DNA of 13,090 nucleotides from an uncultured Selenomonadales bacterium (GTDB taxonomy: Bacteria > Bacillota > Clostridia > Christensenellales > QALW01), in assembly GCA_905200615.1 (NCBI GenBank), contig CAJKLB010000051.1:1-13090 (forward strand). Direction: 5' to 3'. Below, in pieces: positions 1 to 5,980 of this stretch. The notes under the pieces were generated by a model. That model searched no databases and had not been told where the DNA came from. It saw only the letters and a list, made by a program, of their open reading frames with translations. How positions within the stretch are numbered: position 1 is the first letter of the stretch; the number at the start of each line of letters is the position of its first letter. A program made the translations under genes and the position numbers.

Positions 1-8
1 AAAATTTT

Positions 9-40
9 TAACCCTGAATCTCGCTTGAAATCCAGGGTTA
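9..40 (-). terminator. Possible weak terminator after dapL
   Basis: An 8-bp inverted repeat (TAACCCTG at 9-16, CAGGGTTA at 33-40, 16-base loop) lies downstream of the dapL stop codon on the minus strand. Read on that strand, the stem is followed by AAAATTTT and then the window edge, so the U-tract is delayed and incomplete. It could end the GSI-to-dapL transcript. Bases 1-106 hold no gene that I can see, only this repeat and the palindrome at 55-75. Confidence 0.35.
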
Positions 41-54
41 TTCGACAGACTGAA

Positions 55-75
55 GGAGCTGTATGATACAGCTCC
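55..75. repeat. Perfect 10-bp palindrome downstream of dapL
   Basis: GGAGCTGTAT at 55-64 and ATACAGCTCC at 66-75 are perfect inverted copies around a single G. No T-run follows on either strand, so it does not look like a standard intrinsic terminator. It could help protect the 3' end of the dapL message, or be one copy of a dispersed palindromic element. The window has no second copy. Confidence 0.6.
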
Positions 76-106
76 CCGAACCCCTCTGTTGGCTACTGAA
101 AATTTT

Positions 107-1291
107 TTATTTCTTATAGACTTTAATGATACGTTCCATTGCCTTTTTCGTATTTTCATGAGTCGAAAAGGCGGTAAGACGGAAAAAGCCTTCCCCGCCC
201 GAACCGAATCCGGCACCGGGAGTTCCTACCACATTTGCTTTTGTAAGAAGCTCGTCAAAAAATGACCAGGAATCCATATGATTGGGGCATTTAAGCCAAA
301 TATAGGGAGAATTCTTCCCTCCGGTAAACCACCAGCCGAGTTCATGCATCGCATTCATAATCATTTCGGCATTTTCGCGATAATAATTGATATTGGCTTT
401 AATCTGTACCTGACCTTCCGGTGTAAAAACGGCTTCCGCGCCTTTTTGAGTAATATAAGAAACGCCGTTGAATTTTGTAGTCTGGCGGCGCAGCCAAAGC
501 TTGTTGAGCTCTATACCGTTAACTTTAAGATCATGCGGAACAACAGTATAACCGCAGCGTATTCCCGTAAAACCCGCTGTTTTGGAAAGGGAACAAAGTT
601 CTATGGCGCAAGTGCGTGCTCCTTCAATTTCAAAAATACTGCGCGGAAAATCTTCGGATATAAAGGCTTCATAGGCGGCGTCAAAAAGAATAACCGCACC
701 GTTTTTGTTGGCAAAATCGACCCATTCCTTTAACTGCCGCCGATTGTAAACAGCGCCGGTAGGGTTATTGGGAGAACAGATATAAATAATATCCGCTTTT
801 ACGTCATCCCGCGGCATGGGCAGAAAGCCGTTGGACTCATTGGCATCGGCAAACAGAATTTTGCGGCCGTCCATGATATTCGTATCCAAATAGACCGGAT
901 AAACGGGATTCGGGATCAAAACAATATTGTCACGACCGAAAATATCCAGGATATTGCCTACATCGCTTTTTGCGCCGTCGGAAATAAAAATTTCCGTATC
1001 GGTAAGAAATACGTGATTGCTTTTATAATAGGCAACCAAAGCTTCGCGCAAAAAAGCATATCCCTGTTCCGGTCCATATCCCTTAAAGCTCTCGGTTGTA
1101 GTAAACTCATCAACGGCGCTATGCATAGCACTGATAACAGCAGGGCAAATAGGGCGGGTAACATCACCGATTCCCATGCGGATAATATCTTTTTCCGGAT
1201 TCTGCTCCTTGTACTCATTTACCTTTTTTGCTATGGTGGTAAAAAGATAACTCTCATTAAGATCCAGATAGTGGGTATTGATAGTAAACAT
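107..1291 (-). CDS. dapL: LL-diaminopimelate aminotransferase
   Basis: This PLP-dependent fold-type I aminotransferase of 394 residues converts tetrahydrodipicolinate plus glutamate directly to LL-diaminopimelate, bypassing the acylated DapD/DapC/DapE route to lysine and cell-wall DAP. The N-terminus carries the family signature IIRMGIGDVTRP (residues 37-48), followed by GYGPEQGY (71-78), DGAKSD (105-110), SPNNPTG (173-179), the PLP-binding Lys237 in SLSKTAGFTG, and an Arg371 motif (RLTAF) for the substrate carboxylate. The ATG at 1289-1291 is chosen because GGAGG lies nine bases upstream; an upstream in-frame start at 1327 would lie inside dapF and has no such site. The dapF stop is only four bases upstream and lies inside this ribosome site, so the two are very probably translationally coupled. 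DapF acts on the product of DapL, so the pair is a functional unit. Confidence 0.95.
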   Translation of the reverse strand: MFTINTHYLDLNESYLFTTIAKKVNEYKEQNPEKDIIRMGIGDVTRPICPAVISAMHSAVDEFTTTESFKGYGPEQGYAFLREALVAYYKSNHVFLTDTEIFISDGAKSDVGNILDIFGRDNIVLIPNPVYPVYLDTNIMDGRKILFADANESNGFLPMPRDDVKADIIYICSPNNPTGAVYNRRQLKEWVDFANKNGAVILFDAAYEAFISEDFPRSIFEIEGARTCAIELCSLSKTAGFTGIRCGYTVVPHDLKVNGIELNKLWLRRQTTKFNGVSYITQKGAEAVFTPEGQVQIKANINYYRENAEMIMNAMHELGWWFTGGKNSPYIWLKCPNHMDSWSFFDELLTKANVVGTPGAGFGSGGEGFFRLTAFSTHENTKKAMERIIKVYKK

Positions 1292-1295
1292 AAAA

Positions 1296-2132
1296 TTAAT
1301 CCTCCAATAATGTTCCGTCAAAAACAAAGGCCGCCGGTCCCCTCATCATTACAGTATCATCATAGGTAATATAAAGATCGCCGCCCCTGAGTTTTACGGT
1401 AATCTCCTCACCTTTTTTACAAATACCGTTTAATACCGAGGCAACGACCGCGGCACACGCGCCGGTTCCGCAGGCCATAGTTTCACCGCTTCCGCGTTCC
1501 CACACGCGCATTTCAAGCATATGATCATGAATAACTTTGATAAACTCAACATTTACTTTTTCAGGGAAAATTTTAAGATTTTCTATTTGGGGTCCGACTG
1601 TTTCCAAGGGGAAAGAGACAGTATCATCCACATAAATAACCACGTGGGGATTTCCCATGGAAACACAGGTAAAGTAATAATCCACGCCGTCAAGCGTATA
1701 CTTTTCATGGATGACACGTTCTTTATTCCAAAGGACCGGAACTGCCTTGGCTTCCAATATGGGAGCGCCCATATCTACCGATATTGATTCGGCCTTACCG
1801 TTTTTGGCAAGGATGGAAATATGCTTGATTCCACCCAGTGTTTCCAAGGTGATTTCCGTCTTATCGGTAAGCCCCCGGTCATAAACATATTTTGCGATGC
1901 AGCGGGTACCGTTCCCGCACATTTTCCCCTCGCTGCCGTCAGCATTGAACATGCGCATTCTGAAATCAGCTTTATCCGAAGGCAGAATCAGGATAATGCC
2001 GTCGCCGCCTACCCCCGTATGTCTGTCAGAAAGCTTTACCGCTAAAGCCTCGGGATTTTCTATCGTTTCTTTGGTGCAGTCAAAATAAATATAGTCATTT
2101 CCTATGCCATGCATTTTGGTAAATTTTTTCAT
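1296..2132 (-). CDS. dapF: Diaminopimelate epimerase
   Basis: This 278-residue enzyme interconverts LL- and meso-diaminopimelate, the step after DapL, supplying meso-DAP for peptidoglycan and for lysine synthesis. It works without a cofactor using two cysteines, both visible: Cys72 in MCGNGTRC and Cys221 in ACGTGACA. The N-terminal FTKMHGIGNDY, the VGGDG motif (41-45) and the GNPH motif (160-163) are also typical, and the length is normal for the family. The ATG at 2130-2132 has a modest GAGG about eight bases upstream. The 103 bases between the pyrG stop and this start are AT-rich and show no convincing terminator or promoter, so transcription may continue from pyrG. The final codons carry the ribosome site for dapL. 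Confidence 0.97.
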   Translation of the reverse strand: MKKFTKMHGIGNDYIYFDCTKETIENPEALAVKLSDRHTGVGGDGIILILPSDKADFRMRMFNADGSEGKMCGNGTRCIAKYVYDRGLTDKTEITLETLGGIKHISILAKNGKAESISVDMGAPILEAKAVPVLWNKERVIHEKYTLDGVDYYFTCVSMGNPHVVIYVDDTVSFPLETVGPQIENLKIFPEKVNVEFIKVIHDHMLEMRVWERGSGETMACGTGACAAVVASVLNGICKKGEEITVKLRGGDLYITYDDTVMMRGPAAFVFDGTLLED

Positions 2133-2235
2133 TTCCTGTTCCTCATCTATAAGAAGTACTCATGATTTCTTTTCTATGAAAGGATAAAATTTTTACGTCT
2201 GAAGCAAAAGTTCACAGTCTTCTTTGTTTTTTATT

Positions 2236-3843
2236 TTACTTGGTTTTCTCTCTGCCAAGCGCCGCGCCCACCAATCCTAAAAACAGCGGATGCGCTTTCG
2301 TGGGACGGCTTTTAAATTCAGGATGATATTGCACACCCACATAAAAATCATTTTCTTTCAACTCCACGGTTTCCACAATTCTTCCGTCGGGCGACGTACC
2401 GCTGACGACTAACCCTTTCTGTGTCAAAACTTCGCGATATTCATTATTAAACTCATAGCGGTGACGGTGCCGTTCGGATATCAGATTGCTTCCGTAGCAT
2501 TTTTCCATCATCGTACCCGGAACAATTTTGCAAGGATAAGCCCCTAAACGAAGGGTTCCTCCTTTTGCAATATCCGCATATTGGTCAGGCATAAAATCGA
2601 TGACCTTATTTTTTGTGTTTTCATCAAATTCTCCGCTGTTGGCATCATCTATTTTGGCAACATGACGGGCATATTCAATAACCATGATCTGCATACCCAG
2701 ACAAATGCCCAACAAGGGAATATTGTTTTTACGCGCGTATTTGGCCGTTGATATTTTTCCCTCAATGCCGCGGTTTCCGAATCCGCCGGGAATGACGATA
2801 CCGTCAATACCCGAAAGCGTCTGCGCGACGTTGCCGTCAGTAATGTTTTCACTGTCTATCCATTCTATTTCAACAAAAGCCTCATACTCATAGCCGGCAT
2901 GACGAAGGGCTTCGGCTACCGAAAGATACGCGTCATGCAGCTGAACATATTTGCCTACAATAGCAATCTTCACATTTTTTGTTCTGTTCTTAATACGCTC
3001 AAGCATATTATTCCAGTTTGTAAGGTTGGGTTTAGGTGCATTGATATTGAGTTCCCTGCATACGATATCGGAAAAGCCGCTTTTTTCAAGCATAATGGGT
3101 GCTTCATATAAAACCGGAATGGTCATATTCTCAATCACGCAGTCGGGCTTCACATTGCAGAAAAGAGAAATTTTATGAAAAATAGATTTCTCTATGGGTT
3201 CATCGCAGCGCAATACAATAATATTAGGATTAATTCCCATCCCCTGCAGTTCTTTTACCGAATGCTGCGTGGGTTTGGATTTATGTTCGTCGGAACCTCT
3301 TAAAAACGGGACAAGCGTTACATGGATATATAAGGAATTCTCTCTGCCTACCTCAAGTCCTACCTGCCGTATGGCCTCAAGAAAGGGCTGTGATTCAATA
3401 TCGCCGGTGGTACCGCCGATCTCGGTAATGACCACATCGGCATTGGTTTTTTTGCCGACGCTGTATATAAATTCTTTAATTTCATTGGTAATATGGGGAA
3501 TCACCTGAACCGTCTGTCCCAGATACTGACCGTTACGTTCCTTGTTTAGTACATTCCAGTACACTTTACCGGTGGTAAGATTTGAAAATTTATTTAAATC
3601 CTCATTGATAAAACGCTCATAATGTCCCAAATCCAAGTCTGTTTCGGCTCCGTCCTCCGTAACATATACTTCGCCGTGCTGGTAGGGGCTCATGGTGCCG
3701 GGGTCAACATTAATATAAGGGTCAAGCTTCTGCGCGGCAACTTTCAGCCCTCTTGCTTTTAAAAGGCGGCCCAGTGAAGCCGCGGTAATTCCTTTTCCCA
3801 GACCGCTTACAACGCCGCCTGTTACAAAAATGTACTTTGTCAT
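2236..3843 (-). CDS. pyrG: CTP synthase (glutamine-hydrolysing)
   Basis: This 535-residue enzyme makes CTP from UTP, ATP and the amide nitrogen of glutamine. The N-terminal synthetase domain (about 1-270) starts with the signature KYIFVTGGVVSGLGKG and has the phosphate-binding GLGKG loop, DPYINVDPGTMSP (41-53) and the SKPTQHS motif (189-195). The C-terminal class I glutamine amidotransferase domain (about 290-530) has the nucleophile Cys381 in LLGICLGMQ and the His507/Glu509 pair in YHPEF. The ATG at 3841-3843 is chosen because AAGGAG sits seven bases upstream; an in-frame TTG two codons earlier is one base from that site and cannot be the start. The ANTAR gene ends 11 bases upstream and its stop adjoins this ribosome site, so pyrG belongs to the GSI-ANTAR transcript. 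That placement links glutamine-dependent CTP synthesis to glutamine supply. Confidence 0.97.
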   Translation of the reverse strand: MTKYIFVTGGVVSGLGKGITAASLGRLLKARGLKVAAQKLDPYINVDPGTMSPYQHGEVYVTEDGAETDLDLGHYERFINEDLNKFSNLTTGKVYWNVLNKERNGQYLGQTVQVIPHITNEIKEFIYSVGKKTNADVVITEIGGTTGDIESQPFLEAIRQVGLEVGRENSLYIHVTLVPFLRGSDEHKSKPTQHSVKELQGMGINPNIIVLRCDEPIEKSIFHKISLFCNVKPDCVIENMTIPVLYEAPIMLEKSGFSDIVCRELNINAPKPNLTNWNNMLERIKNRTKNVKIAIVGKYVQLHDAYLSVAEALRHAGYEYEAFVEIEWIDSENITDGNVAQTLSGIDGIVIPGGFGNRGIEGKISTAKYARKNNIPLLGICLGMQIMVIEYARHVAKIDDANSGEFDENTKNKVIDFMPDQYADIAKGGTLRLGAYPCKIVPGTMMEKCYGSNLISERHRHRYEFNNEYREVLTQKGLVVSGTSPDGRIVETVELKENDFYVGVQYHPEFKSRPTKAHPLFLGLVGAALGREKTK

Positions 3844-3854
3844 GGTCAATCTCC

Positions 3855-4439
3855 TTAATTTCCGTATATTCTTATAATATTTTCAGCAATATCCCGTTTT
3901 TTACAGCAGGCGTCCATCGCCTGCTTTTCAATATATCTATGCGCCTCGGCCTCATTCATATCCATGGTCTGTATCAAAAGCAGTTTTGCCCGGCTGAGCA
4001 GCCGCATCTCATCCAGCTGTTGTTCCAATTTTCTTGTCTTTTCTTCCATCTGCTTTATTTTTGCCTGCGCCGCGGCCAACAGATGGAACGCCTGCATAAT
4101 AACCGCGGCAGAAGTGGGCTTCTGTATAGTAATAATGCCCCGGCTTTCCATTTCACAGCATACCTGCTCATAGGAAATACTTTTTGTCAGCAAAATAATA
4201 CCCATTGTCTGCCTTTGGCTGCATTCCAGAGCCAGCTGTGTTCCAAACTCATCGGGAAGCGGCGTATTGATAACGGCAATATCATAATGTTCATTGATAA
4301 ATAAACGTTTTGCTTCACCTGCGTTGGAAACAACAGTAACCGTATACTGTCCGGCCGGAAGCAATCGACGCAAATAGTCGGTTACCTTATCCGAATCCGA
4401 AACAATTAAAACGCTGTTTTGCGGTCTTTGGGGTAACAA
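3855..4439 (-). CDS. ANTAR-domain response regulator (NitR-like antiterminator)
   Basis: This 194-residue protein has a receiver-like domain (about 9-122), a coiled-coil linker (about 123-148) and a C-terminal ANTAR domain (about 149-194). ANTAR proteins such as AmiR, NasR and EutV bind paired RNA hairpins and prevent transcription termination. The ANTAR part shows the expected Ala-Lys pair (151-152), the EAEAHRYIEKQAMD stretch and a final helix ending IAENIIRIYGN. In the receiver, the acidic pocket is partly kept (Asp15, Asp17), as are Thr85 and Lys107. The phosphoacceptor position, however, is Asn58 (YDIAVINTPLPD), so phosphorylation is unlikely. The start is TTG with GAGGG six bases upstream. 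It lies 42 bases after the short glutamine synthetase and 11 before pyrG. A clostridial ANTAR protein (NitR) next to glnA is known from the literature, which supports a nitrogen role. Its target here is inferred to be the glnN leader. Confidence 0.9.
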   Translation of the reverse strand: MLPQRPQNSVLIVSDSDKVTDYLRRLLPAGQYTVTVVSNAGEAKRLFINEHYDIAVINTPLPDEFGTQLALECSQRQTMGIILLTKSISYEQVCCEMESRGIITIQKPTSAAVIMQAFHLLAAAQAKIKQMEEKTRKLEQQLDEMRLLSRAKLLLIQTMDMNEAEAHRYIEKQAMDACCKKRDIAENIIRIYGN

Positions 4440-4481
4440 ACGGTTCCCTCCTCCGTATCAAAAAATCTTGTTTTGCAAGGG

Positions 4482-5660
4482 TTAATGATAGAAATGTATA
4501 AAATCAGGAGGGAGCAAATTTTTTAAAAACATGCTGTTTTCAGCAGCAGTTCTCGCTTCTTCCAAAGATTGGGGCAGCCGCTGTATATCCGTACAGGCGT
4601 TTCCTTGAATAGGATTGCCGGCGCTCATATTCTTTTTAATACCGTCAAGCGCGGCGTATATAATTAACGCATAAGCAATATAAGGATTCAGCGTAGCGTC
4701 AGGCGAACGCAGTTCTATTCGCTTGTAGATCCCCCCGGCCGCGGGAATCCGTATCAGGGGCGTACGGCTCTCCGGCGCCCACGCAATATATTCCGGAGCT
4801 TTTTTCTTTCCCAGACGCTCATAAGAATTTTCCGTAGAATTTAAAAAGAGCGTAAGTTCCTTGATATGCGCCAAAAGTCCGGCAATCATATTATCCGTAT
4901 GATCTTTCTCGTCTGCCGAAACGATGGAAAGATTAATATGCAGACCGCTCCCGCTTTCATACGTCAGCGGCTTAGGTGAAAAATCCGCATATAACCCATT
5001 GCGGGAAGCGACGGTCTCTATCACCGATTTTGCCGTAACGGCATTATCCGCGGCAATCAGCGGAGTGGTATATTTGAAGGCAACCTCATGCTGACTGGGT
5101 CCTTCCTCATGATGGGAACTTTCCGGCATTACGCCCATATCATATAAGGTAAGGCAAATTTCTCTGCGCACATTTTCTCCGCGGTCAAGGGGATATACAT
5201 CCATATAACCGGCATTGTCGTAAGGAATTTTTGTAGGCATACCGTGTTCATCAAGGTTAAAAAGATAAAATTCAAACTCCGTACCGAAATGAAAGGTAAA
5301 ACCCATTTGTTGGGCTTCCGCTACCGCAGTCTTTAAAAGATTCCGCCCGTTATATTCAAAAGCGGTACCGTCGGGATACGTGATATCGCAGAACATTCGG
5401 GCTACTTTTCCGGTATGAGGCCGCCAGGGCAAAATGGTTAGTGTAGAGGGATCCGGCTGCAGCACCAAATCAGATTTTTCCCTGGGAAGTCCGTATACGG
5501 CAGAAGCGTCAAAACACACCCCCCCGGAAAAGGCACGGTCAAGCTCCTGCGGCATAATGGAAATGTTTTTTTGTCTTCCTAAAATATCACAAAAAGCAAG
5601 CCGTATAAATTTAACATCTTCCTGCATAACATAAGCTTTTACCTCTTCAAGAGAATACAT
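4482..5660 (-). CDS. glnA: Short type I glutamine synthetase (GSI family)
   Basis: This 392-residue GSI-family protein (ATP, ammonia and glutamate to glutamine) has a beta-grasp N-terminal domain (about 14-100) and a catalytic domain (about 105-385). Metal and substrate residues visible include Glu128 and Glu130 (TEFEFYLF), Glu185 and Glu192 (HHEEGPSQHE), His241 (GSGLHINLS), the RTPLIRIP stretch (299-306) and RIELRSPD (314-321). There are two departures. The flap segment, GYEAP in typical bacterial GSI, reads KKKAPE (285-290), so Lys287 replaces the catalytic Glu. The chain also ends at PPDFIHFYH, about 40-50 residues short of the usual 440, without the C-terminal helix that locks two hexamer rings together. 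No adenylylation-loop tyrosine motif is seen. The ATG at 5658-5660 is preceded by AAGGAGG; an in-frame start 14 codons earlier lacks a ribosome site. It is first in the minus-strand operon. It may be a low-activity enzyme or a regulator, and activity is not assured. Confidence 0.88.
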   Translation of the reverse strand: MYSLEEVKAYVMQEDVKFIRLAFCDILGRQKNISIMPQELDRAFSGGVCFDASAVYGLPREKSDLVLQPDPSTLTILPWRPHTGKVARMFCDITYPDGTAFEYNGRNLLKTAVAEAQQMGFTFHFGTEFEFYLFNLDEHGMPTKIPYDNAGYMDVYPLDRGENVRREICLTLYDMGVMPESSHHEEGPSQHEVAFKYTTPLIAADNAVTAKSVIETVASRNGLYADFSPKPLTYESGSGLHINLSIVSADEKDHTDNMIAGLLAHIKELTLFLNSTENSYERLGKKKAPEYIAWAPESRTPLIRIPAAGGIYKRIELRSPDATLNPYIAYALIIYAALDGIKKNMSAGNPIQGNACTDIQRLPQSLEEARTAAENSMFLKNLLPPDFIHFYH

Positions 5661-5777
5661 GTGCAGGCCTCCTTCAAAAATTTTTACGCCTCTCAGGCAC
5701 AAGGAATTGCTATAAGCCGCAACAAAAATAAAAAGTTTCTATGTGCATCATATGAGCGCAAAAAAATATTTTAAAAT

Positions 5778-5806
5778 ATTATATCATAGATGCCGCTTTT
5801 TGTAAC
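5778..5806 (-). promoter_or_regulatory. Sigma-A-type promoter for the GSI-ANTAR-pyrG operon
   Basis: On the minus strand, GTTACA (5801-5806) and a perfect TATAAT (5778-5783) are separated by 17 bases. Transcription would start near 5770, leaving an untranslated leader of about 110 bases before the GSI start at 5660. The leader holds a small GCCT-GAG-AGGC hairpin just upstream of the ribosome site, and its GCCT could alternatively pair with the AGGC next to that site. No clear terminator was seen in it. Confidence 0.7.
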
Positions 5807-5848
5807 GTGTTAAACAAAAAAATGCAACAAAATTTTTGAAAAAAACAG

Positions 5849-5877
5849 TTGACAAAAAAAAGTCCCTGCTTTATAAT
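5849..5877 (+). promoter_or_regulatory. Consensus sigma-A promoter for glnN
   Basis: TTGACA (5849-5854) and TATAAT (5872-5877), both perfect, are spaced by exactly 17 bases with A-tracts upstream. Transcription would begin near 5884, only a few bases before the leader terminator. Such a strong promoter makes it likely that control falls on termination in the leader rather than on initiation. Confidence 0.9.
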
Positions 5878-5888
5878 AGGTTCAACTT

Positions 5889-5948
5889 AAAGGCAATGGG
5901 GCCATGGGAAAGAATGAAGAGTATTTTCCTAAGCGCATTGCCTTTTTT
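5889..5948 (+). terminator. Leader attenuator (intrinsic terminator) upstream of glnN
   Basis: AAAGGCAATG at 5889-5898 pairs perfectly with CATTGCCTTT at 5936-5945, and the run of T continues to 5948. An inner helix, GGGAAAG (5906-5912) with TTTTCCT (5924-5930), stacks within the loop. It lies between the promoter and the glnN start, so most transcripts should stop here unless antitermination occurs. The position fits an ANTAR-type control element. It does not match the conserved sequences of the glutamine riboswitch as I know them. Confidence 0.85.
5892..5928 (+). promoter_or_regulatory. Candidate ANTAR-binding double hairpin in the glnN leader
   Basis: ANTAR proteins recognise two nearby hairpins with six-base loops that have A at position 1 and G at position 4. 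The first candidate is GGC (5892-5894), loop AATGGG (5895-5900), GCC (5901-5903). The second is GAATGA (5912-5917), loop AGAGTA (5918-5923), TTTTC (5924-5928), with one bulged T. Both loops fit A1/G4 and the linker is eight bases. The first hairpin uses the 5' arm of the terminator stem, so the two folds are mutually exclusive, as antitermination needs. The stems are short and the match may be chance. Confidence 0.4.
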
Positions 5949-5966
5949 ATTTATCAGATTGATTAA
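5904..5966 (+). CDS. Possible 20-residue leader peptide of glnN
   Basis: An ATG at 5904 opens a 20-codon frame beginning MGKNEEYFPKRIAFF and ending in a TAA at 5964-5966, whose last bases are also the first bases of the glnN ribosome site. Translation would carry ribosomes through the 3' arm of the terminator and up to glnN. The upstream ribosome site (AAAGG at 5889-5893, ten bases away) is poor. A second overlapping frame from the ATG at 5896 to the TAA at 5974-5976 is also open, so this may be chance. Confidence 0.25.
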   Translation: MGKNEEYFPKRIAFFIYQID

Positions 5967-5980
5967 AGGAGTGTAAAAAC

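Noticed and set aside
5801..5817. GlnR/TnrA-like operator (TGTNA-N7-TNACA) in the divergent control region
   Set aside because: TGTAA followed by TAAACA has the wrong spacing and lacks the required T and second half-site, so it is only a near miss.
5884..5948. Glutamine riboswitch (glnA or Downstream-peptide class) upstream of glnN
   Set aside because: The conserved core segments of those motifs are not visible; the leader is a simple hairpin terminator with possible ANTAR loops.
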